Notes: generated by a model not told the origin, from the sequence alone. A stretch of DNA of 64,000 nucleotides from Acinetobacter corruptisaponis (GCF_030053775.1 NZ_CP125669.1:1173962-1237961); one strand, 5' to 3'. Shown: positions 6,227-16,554, counted from the first letter of the stretch. Translations and numbers: made by a program.

Positions 6227-8995
6227 TTATTTCGTGGCTTGAGCCTGACCATACTGATCAGCCATCACCTCAACAAACTGATCCAGCTTGATATATTTCT
6301 TAATCACGGCATCCACATCAGCCTTACTGAGTTTGGCAATCTCCTGATCACGCTTTTCACGATCCAGCAGGGTTTTATTGCGTTCCAACTGTCCCGTTAA
6401 CATGCCATGAATCTTGCGCTCATCTTCCAAGGAAGTGACACGTTTTTTCATAATATCGGCTTTGGCTGCTTCCAGTTCCTGTTCAGTCACACCTTTATTC
6501 AACAAGTCTGTCAAAACCTTATGCACAGATTGGGATACCTGATCAGAACGTCCAGCGGTATAGTTTGCTGTAATACTGATTGAGCCACTTTCTGTATCTG
6601 AATCCAAGTCCAGATTACTGCCAAAACCATAGACCAGCGCATTCTTTTCACGTAACTCCTGTGCCAAACGCGAGGAAAGCTGCGAGTTCCCCATAATATG
6701 ACTGAGAATAATCAATGCTGGTGCATCTGGATGGTAAGCACCAACAGGCATGGTAAGAACGCTTTGGTAACTTCCGAACTCACGCTGTTCTGACAGGGCA
6801 TGTACTTTCTGCGCTTTAAAAGCGACATAAGGTGAAGTGATCTTTTGATAAGGCTGTCTGGTTTTCCACGAACCAAACGCTTTTTGTAGCGTTTGCTGCA
6901 TTTTTTTCGGATCAAAATCCCCTGTTACCGCAATTTGGGCATGGTTGGTCACGAAGAACTGGTTATAAAATTGTCTAATTTGCGCTTGAGTCGCATCATT
7001 TAACTGTTTCTTGACCAGATCAGGCTCAAAGTGATAACGCATATCACCAGGCTGGTAGGTTTCCAGCAATCTTGCCAAGGTCATGGATGCAACAGTGGCA
7101 GGCTCGGTATACGGGCGATCCAGTACCGACAAGCTTTGGTTTTTCGCCAGATCAAATTCAGACTGGGCAAATTTAGGTTGCTTAACCACCTCAATAATAA
7201 AGTTGAGGAAATCTTCAAACTGGTCTTTTTTGGCATTGATGTTAATGGTCAAACCATTACCATTTGACGTGACAGAAGCTCCACCACTTGCAGCAATTGC
7301 TCTATCGGTAATTTCCTGCAAGCTATGCTTTTCTGAACCACGCAACATCAGGTAGCTGGTCAGATCTAAAGTGACACCCTTGCCAAATAAGGTTTTTTCA
7401 TCGCCAAAGTCCAGACTGATGGTGGCATAGGTTTTGTCATCGCGTGTTGGTGTTGGGAATAAGGCATAGCGAATACCGTTTTTAAATTCACCACGTTGAA
7501 TCTTTTGCTCATTCTTTTGCAACTGCTGGGCAGATTGAGTGACAAACTGGGTGACTTCCTGCTTATAAACGCTGGCATCTTTCAATGGCTCAGCTTTCTC
7601 AGCACTCTGGTCCAGCGTTTTAGGTTTTTCCTGAGTATTTTGAGTCATTGCCTTTTTCTGGTCTTCAGGTGTTGGCAAGATGTCTCCAGAAATACGGTGT
7701 GATGAAACTAAAAACTGCTTCAAGATCTGGTTGGCATCATTCAACTTTAAGTCCTGAATGGCCTGTAAATCTTTAAAATACTGATCCCACTGTCCATGTG
7801 AAGCCACAGCATAATCACTCAGGCGTGAACCTAAAGCTGTCGCATCCTTGGCAATGGTATCAGCGGCATTCTGGGTCATGTTCTTGACCCGCTGCAACTC
7901 TGCATCGGTAAATGGCTGGCTATTTTCCACACCTTTCGTTAAGGCCTCATCGACTTTTTTGGCATCATGATTCGGCGCATAAATCGCCCCCATAAACACC
8001 AGATTAAAATCCTGATCCAGCCATGTTGTGGATTGCACAGCGGTGCTAATACCTGTTTCCACCATGCTCTTATACAGAGTACCGCTCGGCTGCATGGTAT
8101 AGAGTGCAGGTGCCATTGATAATGCAGACTGTAGCTGTGCATTCTGCCCATTCATATAGACATGGAACTTGGCTAGGTCACTGCCCTTTTGCACAGTAAA
8201 CTGACGCTGCTCAATCTTACTGGAATCCAGTACAGGAACTTTTACAGGGGCAGGCACAACCCGTGCTGGAATAGGGCTAAAATATTGATCAATTTTATTC
8301 AGCACCTCAGTTTTATCAAATTTACCTGAAATAACCATGATGGCATTATTTGGTGCATACCATGTTTTATAGAACTGGTTGAGTTCGTTCATGTTAATGG
8401 ATTTTAATTCTGGCAAATCTCCAATCGGCAAACGCCCCAAGTATTGATTACCGTATGCCGCTTTAAACATCTGATCCATTAAAACTGCAAAAGGCTGATC
8501 CATACGGATTTCGCGTTCACGTTTCACAATCTCGATTTCAGACGGTACAAATTTTTCCTGCAATACCAGCTTGTCCATACGCTCAGATTCGAGGTACAGG
8601 ATTTCATTTAAGGCAGTTTTTTCTGGACGGACAATATTCAGATACTTGGTAGAGTAATAATCGGTACTGGCATTGGTCATCAGGGTATATTGGTCTAAAC
8701 GGCGCTGAAACTCCTCACCCTTGACATTTTGTGTGCCTTTGAAAGCCAGATGTTCCAGTAAATGAGCCAGACCACCCTTGCCTTTTGGATCATTCAGCGA
8801 ACCTGTCAGGTAGATTGTGTTGACGTAAACCTTATTTTCTTTATCATTTGGTGCAAGAATAACTCTGAAACCATTATCTAATTTATATTCTTCAATATTT
8901 TTTTCAGTTTTGACCAGTACTGTCTGAGACCAGGAAGTTGCACTTAACCCGATTAAACAAAGAGAAAGGGTAAGCTGCTTAAACCGCATTAACAT
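6227..8995 (-). CDS. M16 family (pitrilysin-like) zinc metallopeptidase, exported
   Basis: 922 residues. An N-terminal signal peptide (MRFKQLTLSLCLIGLSATSWSQ) indicates export to the periplasm. The first M16 domain carries the inverted zinc motif HLLEH (HxxEH) in GGLAHLLEHLAFKGT, with downstream acidic residues in LESERMDKL for the third ligand. A second M16-like half (about residues 480-900) has the R/Y-type substrate region (LAQELREKNALVYGFGS) and lacks an active site, as usual for the C-terminal half. The length of about 920 matches two-domain clamshell proteases such as E. coli PqqL. A linker near residues 440-480 is rich in K, Q and E. Two ATGs (8995, 8989) are equally possible. The substrate is unknown. 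Confidence 0.88.
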   Translation of the reverse strand: MLMRFKQLTLSLCLIGLSATSWSQTVLVKTEKNIEEYKLDNGFRVILAPNDKENKVYVNTIYLTGSLNDPKGKGGLAHLLEHLAFKGTQNVKGEEFQRRLDQYTLMTNASTDYYSTKYLNIVRPEKTALNEILYLESERMDKLVLQEKFVPSEIEIVKREREIRMDQPFAVLMDQMFKAAYGNQYLGRLPIGDLPELKSINMNELNQFYKTWYAPNNAIMVISGKFDKTEVLNKIDQYFSPIPARVVPAPVKVPVLDSSKIEQRQFTVQKGSDLAKFHVYMNGQNAQLQSALSMAPALYTMQPSGTLYKSMVETGISTAVQSTTWLDQDFNLVFMGAIYAPNHDAKKVDEALTKGVENSQPFTDAELQRVKNMTQNAADTIAKDATALGSRLSDYAVASHGQWDQYFKDLQAIQDLKLNDANQILKQFLVSSHRISGDILPTPEDQKKAMTQNTQEKPKTLDQSAEKAEPLKDASVYKQEVTQFVTQSAQQLQKNEQKIQRGEFKNGIRYALFPTPTRDDKTYATISLDFGDEKTLFGKGVTLDLTSYLMLRGSEKHSLQEITDRAIAASGGASVTSNGNGLTININAKKDQFEDFLNFIIEVVKQPKFAQSEFDLAKNQSLSVLDRPYTEPATVASMTLARLLETYQPGDMRYHFEPDLVKKQLNDATQAQIRQFYNQFFVTNHAQIAVTGDFDPKKMQQTLQKAFGSWKTRQPYQKITSPYVAFKAQKVHALSEQREFGSYQSVLTMPVGAYHPDAPALIILSHIMGNSQLSSRLAQELREKNALVYGFGSNLDLDSDTESGSISITANYTAGRSDQVSQSVHKVLTDLLNKGVTEQELEAAKADIMKKRVTSLEDERKIHGMLTGQLERNKTLLDREKRDQEIAKLSKADVDAVIKKYIKLDQFVEVMADQYGQAQATK

Positions 8996-9080
8996 AGATT
9001 ATCCAAGTATTTTGGGTGATTTAAATAAAAACAATAAGCTATAGTAGAGAACGATTCGCATTTTTAATAGTGATGTTTTG

Positions 9081-9110
9081 AAAAAAGCTGCTGATTTAAA
9101 CAGCTTTTTT
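9081..9110. terminator. Terminator after the PhzF-like gene
   Basis: AAAAAAGCTG and CAGCTTTTTT arms around a 10-base loop, 30 bases past the stop of the 9140-9958 gene, with a T-run on both strands. Confidence 0.75.
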
Positions 9111-9139
9111 CTTTGTTTTTATAGAGATTTAGTTACAAA

Positions 9140-9958
9140 TCAGATCATCAGTTCAGCCTGCATGTATAGTTTCGCATAGCCTGAGATTTCAATACGCTGT
9201 TCCGACTCAATGACACATTCCAGAATCCCACATCGAGTGGAGGCCTGATAAGCTATCAGCCGTTTTTTATCCAGTTTTTCCGCCCAAAGCGGTGCAATTG
9301 CGGTATGGATTGAACCCGTTACAGGGTCTTCGGCAATACCAACTGCTGGGGCAAAATAACGCGAAACACAGTCAAACTTTCCCTCACCTCTGGCAGTTAT
9401 GGCAACATCAGGTTGAGATGCGGTAATGGCGGCACGTAATCTGCCTAACTGTTTTAATTTCTCAAAATCTGGCTGCTCATCCAATACATCCTGTACCGAC
9501 TCATACTCAACAATATAGGCCTGGGCATTGAGATAGACGGCCTTAAACGGTTTGCTCAGACCCTCACGAAGTTCCTGTGGATAATCTGATACCAGTTCAG
9601 CCTTACGAATTGGAAAATTCATTTTAATTTTGCCATCATCTTCCTGACTAACCACAAACATTCCCAGCTTACGCACATGAAACTGAATGGTTTGCTCAGC
9701 AGTAAAATCCTTAAACAAGACAAAAGCACTGGCCAAGGTAGCATGACCACAAAAATCAACCTCAGCCGTTGGGGTAAACCAGCGGATTTCATAATTAGTC
9801 TTATCCACTTTTTTGACAAATGCAGTCTCGGATAGATTATTTTCCAATGCAATATTCTGCATCAGGATGTCATCCAGCCATTGCTCGGTAACAATCACCG
9901 CCGCAGGATTGCCCTTAAATAGTTGTTTGGTAAACGCATCCACCTGATACATTTTCAT
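9140..9958 (-). CDS. PhzF family isomerase-like protein
   Basis: 272 residues of the diaminopimelate-epimerase fold. The N-terminus YQVDAFTKQLFKGNPAAV, the catalytic glutamate in NLSETAFV (about residue 45), TPTAEVDFCGHATLASA, and EDPVTGSIH near residue 213 are the hallmarks of PhzF proteins. Known: PhzF isomerises a dihydro-hydroxyanthranilate in phenazine synthesis, but most bacterial homologues sit outside phenazine clusters and their substrates are unknown. No phenazine genes are visible here, so phenazine synthesis is not implied. It is a single gene with its own terminator. Confidence 0.88.
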   Translation of the reverse strand: MKMYQVDAFTKQLFKGNPAAVIVTEQWLDDILMQNIALENNLSETAFVKKVDKTNYEIRWFTPTAEVDFCGHATLASAFVLFKDFTAEQTIQFHVRKLGMFVVSQEDDGKIKMNFPIRKAELVSDYPQELREGLSKPFKAVYLNAQAYIVEYESVQDVLDEQPDFEKLKQLGRLRAAITASQPDVAITARGEGKFDCVSRYFAPAVGIAEDPVTGSIHTAIAPLWAEKLDKKRLIAYQASTRCGILECVIESEQRIEISGYAKLYMQAELMI

Positions 9959-10130
9959 TGCACAGCACTCTCAAGATTTTTAATTTATTTTGAACACATG
10001 GTCTATAAATGATAGATACAGATTTTTTTAAATTTACGATACACAACCAGCTCTGAACATTTAACAAAAACTGAAAGCTCAATGGTTTGATAAAAGCATT
10101 GTCCCGTCCTGAAATAGGTTGACACTTATT

Positions 10131-10949
10131 TCAATTATAAAATGCCTGATGAACCTCATTGGGCGTTTTATAGTTTAATGCAAGATGGGGCCTCCTTGTA
10201 TTATAAATCCCTATTGACTCGGCAACCATTCGGCGGGCTTCTTCAAGATTCGCTGGTTTTTGCAGTAAATATTCATTTTTCAATATCCCATTTATCCGCT
10301 CTGCCATTGCATTCTGGTAACAGTCATACCCATCTGTCATGGAACATTGCACATCATTTTGTTTGTGTATCCTTTGATATTTTTCAGCACAGTATTGAAT
10401 TCCCCTGTCTGAATGATGTGTCAATACATCGCTCTTTGACTTACGTTGCTTCAATGCCTGTTTATAGGCTCGAATCACTGAATCCGTTTTAAGATCTCCA
10501 TGAACATGGTAACCCACAATCTTTCTTGACCATGTATCTGTTACAAGGCTGATATAAGCCTCACCCATCTTAACTGGCAAATAAGTAATGTCAGCAACCC
10601 ATAGTTGTTCTGGCTGAGTCACTATCACCTGATCAGCTCCAGTTTTCAGGCGGTTCGGGTGACAATGAAAACGGTGATGGCTATTCGTTGTCTTGTGGTA
10701 AGCTCGCTTTGGTCTAATCAATAAGTGACTGAATCTAAGTAAATCAAATAAATAGTCCCGACCTATAGGTGTTGATCCTGTTTGATTTAATAAATAGTGA
10801 AGCTTTCTTGTGCCAATGCGTGGATGGAACATGCGTTGTGCCTGTACCTGTTTCAGGATAGCATGATCCTGTTCAAAGCGTAGAGATTCCTGCCTGCACT
10901 GCTTGTAATAGGCTTGACGAGTCATTCCAAGATAACGGCAGCATTGCAT
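10131..10949 (-). CDS. IS3-family transposase OrfB (DDE integrase domain)
   Basis: The ATG-started frame gives 272 residues, but the reading frame extends upstream without a start to overlap orfA, so the natural product is the OrfAB fusion. Residues show an HTH_21 region (QRMFHPRIGTRKLHYLLNQ) and a rve integrase domain with the DDE triad: D in WVADITYLP, D in THHSDRGIQY, E in NAMAERINGILKNEYL. The C-terminal YNTRRPHLALNYKTPNEV is typical for the family. No stop or frameshift interrupts it. Confidence 0.92.
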   Translation of the reverse strand: MQCCRYLGMTRQAYYKQCRQESLRFEQDHAILKQVQAQRMFHPRIGTRKLHYLLNQTGSTPIGRDYLFDLLRFSHLLIRPKRAYHKTTNSHHRFHCHPNRLKTGADQVIVTQPEQLWVADITYLPVKMGEAYISLVTDTWSRKIVGYHVHGDLKTDSVIRAYKQALKQRKSKSDVLTHHSDRGIQYCAEKYQRIHKQNDVQCSMTDGYDCYQNAMAERINGILKNEYLLQKPANLEEARRMVAESIGIYNTRRPHLALNYKTPNEVHQAFYN

Positions 10950-10954
10950 AATGC

Positions 10955-11362
10955 TTATCCCCGTTTCCCGCTTTTCCCTGATGACTTGCCTCGTGGCTTT
11001 TTTACAATGCTGACTCCATAATCTCTTTTGAGTACATCTACAACGGCTTCAAAGAATTCAGCTTTTTGTTGAGTGTCGGCAAGTTGTTGTTCAAGTTCCT
11101 TAATTCTTTGTTCTGGTGTAAGAGGTGTATTGGGCATGGGGGTTTTACCTGGGTGAAAAGAGGGTGTTCCCTGACTCCAGTCTAGGTTACCATGCTTGCG
11201 AAGCCAAACTAATACTGTTGAACAGCCCTGTATGCCATATTTATCCTGTGCCTGCCTATAGGTCATTTCACCTTTTTCGACTTGGTCAACAACTGATAAT
11301 TTAAAAGCGAGACTATAATCTCGTTGTGTTCTTCTAACTACTGTAACCATAACACTCTCCAA
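10955..11362 (-). CDS. IS3-family OrfA (helix-turn-helix subunit)
   Basis: 135 residues. The N-terminal HTH (YSLAFKLSVVDQVEKGEMTYRQAQDKYGI, then STVLVWLRKHG) binds the element ends, and a C-terminal coiled coil (RIKELEQQLADTQQKAEFFEAVVDVL) multimerises. Near its end the heptamer A AAA AAG (minus strand, 11003-10997) is in the correct phase, GTA AAA AAG, for a -1 ribosomal slip. After the slip the frame continues KATRQVIREK and runs into OrfB without a stop. Confidence 0.9.
   Translation of the reverse strand: MESVMVTVVRRTQRDYSLAFKLSVVDQVEKGEMTYRQAQDKYGIQGCSTVLVWLRKHGNLDWSQGTPSFHPGKTPMPNTPLTPEQRIKELEQQLADTQQKAEFFEAVVDVLKRDYGVSIVKKPRGKSSGKSGKRG
10997..11003 (-). other. Programmed -1 frameshift heptamer (A AAA AAG)
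   Basis: The heptamer A_AAA_AAG is in phase with orfA codons, 42 bases before the orfA stop. A -1 slip opens the frame that contains orfB. This is the canonical IS3-family arrangement for making OrfAB transposase. Confidence 0.85.
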
Positions 11363-11414
11363 TTTTAGGGATGGATAGTGTCAACCTTAATTAGGACGAG
11401 ACACATAAATAAAA

Positions 11415-11436
11415 AAGAGTGGTCGAAACCACTCTT
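11415..11436 (-). terminator. icd terminator
   Basis: On the minus strand AAGAGTGGT-TTCG-ACCACTCTT followed by TTTTATTTATG. A 9-bp stem, UUCG loop and T-run lie just after the icd stop. The IS3 element starts right after the T-run. Confidence 0.88.
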
Positions 11437-11453
11437 GTAGGACAAATAGAAAC

Positions 11454-12710
11454 TTATTCGCCCATATGCTCAATGATTGCCTGACCAAATTCAGAGCAGC
11501 GCAACAAGGTCGCACCTGGCATTAAACGCTCAAAGTCATAGGTGACAGTTTTCGCTTCAATCGCCCCTGACACGCCCTTGATGATCAGGTCAGCGGCCTC
11601 TGTCCAGCCCATGTCACGCAGCATCATTTCAGCAGAAAGGATGATTGAACCTGGGTTGACCTTATCCTGACCTGCATATTTCGGTGCTGTACCATGAGTG
11701 GCTTCATACACCGCAATTGCCCCACCAATGTTTGCACCTGGCGCAATCCCAATACCACCAACCTCTGCCGCAAGTGCATCGGAAATATAGTCACCATTGA
11801 GGTTCAAGGTGGCAATGACAGAGTAGTCTGCTGGACGCATCAGGATTTGTTGCAGAAATGCATCGGCAATCACATCCTTGATCACAATGTCCTTACCCGT
11901 TTTCGGATTCTTGATTTTTACCCACGGCCCACCATCAATTAGCTGACCACCAAAACGCTCCACTGCAAGCTCATAACCCCACTCCTTAAACGCCCCTTCG
12001 GTATATTTCATGATGTTGCCTTTATGAACCAGTGTCACAGAGGGTTTGTCATTATCAATCGCGAATTGAATGGCTTTCCGTACCAAACGCTGGGTACCTT
12101 CTTTGGATACAGGCTTGATCCCGATGCCACAGCCCTCAGGGAAACGGATTTTGGTAACACCCATTTCTTCTTTCAGGAACTTAATGACTTTCTTTGCTTC
12201 TGGAGAATCGGCTTTCCACTCAATCCCAGCATAGATGTCTTCCGAGTTCTCACGGAAAATCACCATATCCGTCAACTCAGGATGTTGCACGGGTGATGGC
12301 ACACCCTCAAACCAGCGCACTGGACGCACACATACATATAGGTCCAATTCCTGACGCAGCGCGACATTCAGGGAACGGATACCACCACCAACTGGTGTGG
12401 TTAAGGGACCTTTAATTGAAACAATAAACTCACGCAAAGCTTCAAAAGTTTCTTCTGGCATATAAGTGCCATAAATTCTGTCGGCTTTTTCGCCGCAATA
12501 AACTTCCATCCATTCGATCGAACGTTTGCCACCGTAAGCTTTTTGAACAGCAGCATCTACAACTGCTTTCATTGCTGGTGTAATATCCACACCAATACCA
12601 TCACCTTCAATGAAAGGAATGATAGGATGATTTGGAACATTCAGTGACAGGTCTGCATTAACTGTGATTTTGTCACCATCTGCAGGAACCACGATCTTCT
12701 GATAACCCAT
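11454..12710 (-). CDS. icd: NADP-dependent isocitrate dehydrogenase, homodimeric type
   Basis: 418 residues, the usual length of the E. coli-type enzyme that oxidises isocitrate to 2-oxoglutarate with NADP in the TCA cycle. Visible motifs: [12 protein letters not shown] near the N-terminus; [33 protein letters not shown] with the substrate-binding serine that AceK phosphorylates in E. coli; [27 protein letters not shown] and a C-terminal [17 protein letters not shown] for NADP binding. No break is seen. It is transcribed away from rluE with about 200 bp between them. The second, unrelated IDH (13828-16059) lies close by. Confidence 0.96.
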   Translation of the reverse strand: MGYQKIVVPADGDKITVNADLSLNVPNHPIIPFIEGDGIGVDITPAMKAVVDAAVQKAYGGKRSIEWMEVYCGEKADRIYGTYMPEETFEALREFIVSIKGPLTTPVGGGIRSLNVALRQELDLYVCVRPVRWFEGVPSPVQHPELTDMVIFRENSEDIYAGIEWKADSPEAKKVIKFLKEEMGVTKIRFPEGCGIGIKPVSKEGTQRLVRKAIQFAIDNDKPSVTLVHKGNIMKYTEGAFKEWGYELAVERFGGQLIDGGPWVKIKNPKTGKDIVIKDVIADAFLQQILMRPADYSVIATLNLNGDYISDALAAEVGGIGIAPGANIGGAIAVYEATHGTAPKYAGQDKVNPGSIILSAEMMLRDMGWTEAADLIIKGVSGAIEAKTVTYDFERLMPGATLLRCSEFGQAIIEHMGE

Positions 12711-12908
12711 TGTACAGGTTCTCCCTCATGTAGCTGGCGATTAATGTATACCTTGTTTTTTATGGCATACTTTGATTTTTTTACTTCCTGATTCAGTGTA
12801 ATTCAATCTTGTATCTTTTTAGATTTATATGAGAAATAATAACATTTCTCAATAAAATAAAAGCATACATTTACCAAATACCCCATACTCTTAAAGTAGT
12901 ATTTTTAT

Positions 12909-13712
12909 ATGAAAATTGTCGTATTTAACAAACCTTTTGACGTGCTGTCACAGTTCCGTGAGGATGAAGCCCATCTCACGCTTTCCCATTTTATCCACGA
13001 TCCTGATTTGCGTCTTGCAGGTCGCCTTGACCTTGATTCTGAAGGACTCATGTTCCTGACAGATCATGGCGGGTTAAACCAGTACATCACCAATCCAGTG
13101 AACAAGAAATACAAGACTTATTTGGCTCAGGTGGATGGTGATGTCACTGAGGAAGCGCTTGAACAGCTGCGTAAAGGTGTGGAACTGGCAGATGGCATGA
13201 CCCTGCCTGCCAAGGCGATTAAGGTGGATCAACCAGAATGGTTATGGGATCGTGATCCACCTGTACGCTACCGTGCCAATATTCCGACCAGCTGGATTGA
13301 ATTGCAGATTTGTGAAGGGCGTAACCGTCAGGTACGCCGTATGACAGCGGCGGTTGGCTTTCCAACTTTGCGTCTGATTCGTACCAAGATTGGTGCCATT
13401 GATTTAGTACGTCTGGGTTTGCAACCAGGTGAACAAACAGATATTGAACCGCTGCTTTATCCAGATTTTAAAGACCTGCCTGAAGATAAGCCTTACCGTT
13501 CTCGTTCCTATGTAAAAAAACCAGGTGGTACTGGCGGCAAGCCAATGCAGCATAAAAAGAAAGAGGGTGATAAAAAGGATGGTGACAAGAAAAAGTCAGG
13601 GACTAAACGCATCTGGCAAATGGATGAGAGTGAAAAACCACGTCGTAAGACCAATGGTACAACACGTCCAAATACCAAAGCGCCTCGTGGCCGTAATCGT
13701 AATGGCCGTTAA
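12909..13712 (+). CDS. rluE: 23S rRNA pseudouridine synthase of the RluE type with a long basic tail
   Basis: 267 residues. The RsuA/RluE-family core covers residues 1-195: the family signature GRLDLDSEGLMFLTDHG holds the catalytic aspartate (first D after RL), and EGRNRQVRRMTAAVGFPTLRLIRTKIG is the second conserved block. There is no N-terminal S4 domain, as in RluE, which modifies U2457 of E. coli 23S rRNA. The last about 70 residues are a low-complexity Lys/Arg/Gly/Asp tail (HKKKEGDKKDGDKKKSG and onwards), which is longer than in E. coli RluE and may bind RNA. The site specificity is inferred from the family. Confidence 0.82.
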   Translation: MKIVVFNKPFDVLSQFREDEAHLTLSHFIHDPDLRLAGRLDLDSEGLMFLTDHGGLNQYITNPVNKKYKTYLAQVDGDVTEEALEQLRKGVELADGMTLPAKAIKVDQPEWLWDRDPPVRYRANIPTSWIELQICEGRNRQVRRMTAAVGFPTLRLIRTKIGAIDLVRLGLQPGEQTDIEPLLYPDFKDLPEDKPYRSRSYVKKPGGTGGKPMQHKKKEGDKKDGDKKKSGTKRIWQMDESEKPRRKTNGTTRPNTKAPRGRNRNGR

Positions 13713-13763
13713 GATTTAATATTTCTTAGGTTAGTCATTAAAACCCACTTCAAAGCCCCATAA

Positions 13764-13793
13764 AAAAAGCTAGTACCAAGGCACTAGCTTTTT
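13764..13793. terminator. Bidirectional terminator between rluE and the monomeric IDH gene
   Basis: AAAAAGCTAGT and ACTAGCTTTTT arms around an 8-base loop, with A/T runs on both sides, between two convergent genes. Confidence 0.85.
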
Positions 13794-13827
13794 ATTAATA
13801 CCAACTCAAGCTAAGTATTTTAGATTT

Positions 13828-16059
13828 TTAAACAGTTGCAAGCGCTGCATTGAATGTTTCACTTGGACGCATCACCGCATTCACTTTTGCTGGATCAGCA
13901 GCATAGTAGCCACCAATGTCAGCCGCTTTGCCCTGTACTTGAGAGAATTCAGTCACAATCTTCTGTTCATTCTCAGCCAGTGCTTTCGCAAGTGGTGTGA
14001 ACTGTGCCTTTAACTCAGCATCTTCATCCTGTGCAGCAAGCGCCTCAGCCCAGTACAGCGCCAAATAGAAATGGCTACCACGGTTGTCCAGCTCACCTGT
14101 ACGACGTGATGGAGACTTGTCGTTATCCAGTAACTTGCCTGTTGCCTGATCTAAAGTCTTGGCAAGCAATTTTGCACGCGCATTATCTTCTTTAATTCCA
14201 AGCTCTTCCAGAGAAACAGCCAGCGCAAGGAACTCACCCAATGAATCCCAGCGCAAATGGTTCTCTTCCACCAACTGCTGAACGTGTTTTGGTGCTGAAC
14301 CACCCGCACCTGTCTCGTACATACCGCCGCCAGCCATTAACGGAACGATAGACAACATCTTCGCAGAAGTACCCAGTTCCATAATTGGGAACAGGTCAGT
14401 CAGGTAGTCACGCAGGATGTTACCCGTCACGGAAATCGTGTCTAAACCACGCGCCACACGCTCAAGCGTATAACGCATTGCACGCACCTGAGACATAATC
14501 TGGATATCCAGACCATCGGTATCATGCTCTTTCAAGTATTTTTCAACTTTCTTGATCAGTTCATTTTCGTGCGGACGGTATGGGTCAAGCCAGAAAATCG
14601 CTGGCATGCCAGAGTTACGTGCACGCGTCACCGCAAGTTTTACCCAGTCACGAATCGGCGCATCTTTCACCTGACACATACGCCAGATATCACCCTGCTC
14701 AACATTCTGGGTCATTAACACTTCACCTGTATCAAGGTCAGTGATGTTGGCAATGCCCGCTTCTGGAATCTCGAAAGTCTTGTCGTGTGAACCGTATTCT
14801 TCCGCCTTTTGTGCCATCAATCCCACATTTGGCACAGTACCCATAGTTTTCGGGTCAAAGTTGCCATTCCACTTACAGAAATTAATCATTTCCTGATAGA
14901 TACGTGCGAAAGTTGATTCTGGCATCACCGCTTTACAATCATAAGGCTTGCCATCAGCACCCCACATTTTACCACCACCGCGGATCATGGCAGGCATGGA
15001 TGCATCGACAATCACGTCATTTGGAGAGTGGAAATTATCAATCCCTTTGGCAGAGTCAACCATTGCCAAGCGCGGACGATGTTCCTGACATGCATGTAAA
15101 TCCTCAATGATTTCTTCACGCAGCGAGGTTGGCAAGGTCGCGATCTTTTCATAAAGGCCTGCCATACCGTTATTGACGTTAATACCCAACTCGTCAAATA
15201 ACTTGCCATGTTTTTCAAATGCATCTTTATAGTAGATCTTGACACAGTGACCAAACACGATTGGATGTGACACTTTCATCATGGTCGCTTTTACATGCAG
15301 TGAGAACAGGATGCCCGCTTCACGGCAGTCTACCAGTTGCTTCTCATAGAATTCACACAGCGCTTTTTTGCTCATGAACATTGAGTCGATGATTTCACCA
15401 TCCTGCAACGCCACTTTTGGCTTGAGGACAATGGTTTCACCCGTTTTGGTGATCAATTCCATTTTCACATTACGTGCATGGTCCAGTGTCATCGACTTTT
15501 CACCATGATAGAAGTCACCTTCTTCCATGTGTGAAACGTGGGTTTGTGACCACTGTTTCCATTCACTCATTGAATGCGGGTGCTTTCTGGCATAGTTCTT
15601 TACCGCAGCAGGCGCACGACGGTCAGAGTTCCCTTCACGCAACACTGGGTTGACTGCTGAACCGAGACATTTACCATAGCGGTCTTTAATTGCCTTTTCT
15701 TCCTCAGTCACTGGATTCTCTGGATAATCAGGAATCGCATAGCCTTTTGACTGAAGTTCCTTGATGCATGCCACCAACTGGGCAACCGAAGCACTGATAT
15801 TTGGAAGTTTGATGATGTTCGTATCTGGATCCTGCGTGAGACGTCCAAGCTCCGCAAGGTTATTGGTCACTTTCTGCTCGTCGCTTAGGTAGTCCGAAAA
15901 TTCTGCGAGCACGCGCGCGGCTACAGAGATGTCACTTTTAACGATCTCAATGCCAGCTGGCTTGGTAAAGGTCTCAATGATCGGCAGTAGAGAGTAGGTC
16001 GCCAGTAGCGGCGCCTCATCAGTCAGTGTGTAAATGATTTTTGACTTTCCACCAGCCAT
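13828..16059 (-). CDS. icd2: NADP-dependent isocitrate dehydrogenase, monomeric type (IDH-II)
   Basis: 743 residues, the length of the monomeric about 80-kDa enzyme, which is not closely related in sequence to the 418-residue IDH. Recognisable blocks are [22 protein letters not shown] at the N-terminus, [26 protein letters not shown] (substrate site), [57 protein letters not shown] and [21 protein letters not shown]. No frameshift is seen. It catalyses the same reaction as icd. Carrying both types is known in Acinetobacter and some psychrophiles; differential expression is the usual explanation. About 500 bp of gene-free DNA upstream leaves room for regulation. Confidence 0.95.
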   Translation of the reverse strand: MAGGKSKIIYTLTDEAPLLATYSLLPIIETFTKPAGIEIVKSDISVAARVLAEFSDYLSDEQKVTNNLAELGRLTQDPDTNIIKLPNISASVAQLVACIKELQSKGYAIPDYPENPVTEEEKAIKDRYGKCLGSAVNPVLREGNSDRRAPAAVKNYARKHPHSMSEWKQWSQTHVSHMEEGDFYHGEKSMTLDHARNVKMELITKTGETIVLKPKVALQDGEIIDSMFMSKKALCEFYEKQLVDCREAGILFSLHVKATMMKVSHPIVFGHCVKIYYKDAFEKHGKLFDELGINVNNGMAGLYEKIATLPTSLREEIIEDLHACQEHRPRLAMVDSAKGIDNFHSPNDVIVDASMPAMIRGGGKMWGADGKPYDCKAVMPESTFARIYQEMINFCKWNGNFDPKTMGTVPNVGLMAQKAEEYGSHDKTFEIPEAGIANITDLDTGEVLMTQNVEQGDIWRMCQVKDAPIRDWVKLAVTRARNSGMPAIFWLDPYRPHENELIKKVEKYLKEHDTDGLDIQIMSQVRAMRYTLERVARGLDTISVTGNILRDYLTDLFPIMELGTSAKMLSIVPLMAGGGMYETGAGGSAPKHVQQLVEENHLRWDSLGEFLALAVSLEELGIKEDNARAKLLAKTLDQATGKLLDNDKSPSRRTGELDNRGSHFYLALYWAEALAAQDEDAELKAQFTPLAKALAENEQKIVTEFSQVQGKAADIGGYYAADPAKVNAVMRPSETFNAALATV

Positions 16060-16521
16060 ATATAGCCCCTTGTGTTAAATGTTAGTTGTGAAGAACCGAG
16101 CTTTTGGCCCAGTCTTTGAGAACCGATGTGCTTAAATAAAACCCTGAGAGTATCGGCCCTCATCGCATCTCAGTCAACGCAATATCGAGTGATAACGACA
16201 TTTCGAAAAAAAATACTACAAAACTCTATAAAAGTTGCAGCCATGTTTAGCCACCTCACATGAAGTTTTGGCTTTTCAAACACAAAACCGTTTCAGCTTA
16301 AATAAGAGCTTTAAATTTACCATTTCGCAAACAAATGAACATAGTGCCTTAGTATGAGTACGACACTAACAAAGTTTAATGAACAACATATGACTTTGGT
16401 CATGGTAAAATCAATCTAAATGCCAAACCCTCAACTTTAGCAATACGCCACCTTGCAAGGTGAACAGCACACCTGTATTCAGACCATTTCTATGGTGCTA
16501 CAGATATTCATTCTACATGGA
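16060..16521. other. Gene-free leader and intergenic region upstream of icd2
   Basis: About 460 bp between the icd2 start and the M61 terminator, without a credible reading frame. It contains a perfect 14-bp palindrome CACCTTGCAAGGTG at 16449-16462 and AT-rich tracts suitable for promoters. I see no known riboswitch or small-RNA signature. Confidence 0.4.
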
Positions 16522-16524
16522 AAC

Positions 16525-16554
16525 AAAAAGGCACTGATTCACAGTGCCTTTTTT
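16525..16554 (-). terminator. Terminator of the M61 peptidase gene
   Basis: AAAAAGGCACTG-ATTCA-CAGTGCCTTTTTT. A 12-bp stem with a T-run on either strand lies just past the M61 stop codon (16562). Confidence 0.85.

Larger units (their letters stand above)
10100..11403 (-). mobile_element. IS3-family insertion sequence, complete
   Basis: 1304 bp. The ends are imperfect inverted repeats: TGTCCCGTCCTGAAATAGG at the left and TGTCTCGTCCTAATTAAGG (reverse complement) at the right, both followed by TTGACACT. Flanking 3-bp direct repeats CAT are at 10097-10099 and 11404-11406, as IS3-family elements make. It holds orfA and orfB with a -1 frameshift window and appears intact. It sits just beyond the T-run of the icd terminator, so it probably did not damage a gene. 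Confidence 0.92.

Noticed and set aside
9140..9958. Phenazine biosynthesis
   Set aside because: Only a PhzF-like gene is present, with none of the other phz genes around it.
12024..12415. Plus-strand open frames opposite icd
   Set aside because: They are antisense to a clearly conserved enzyme, with no independent signals.
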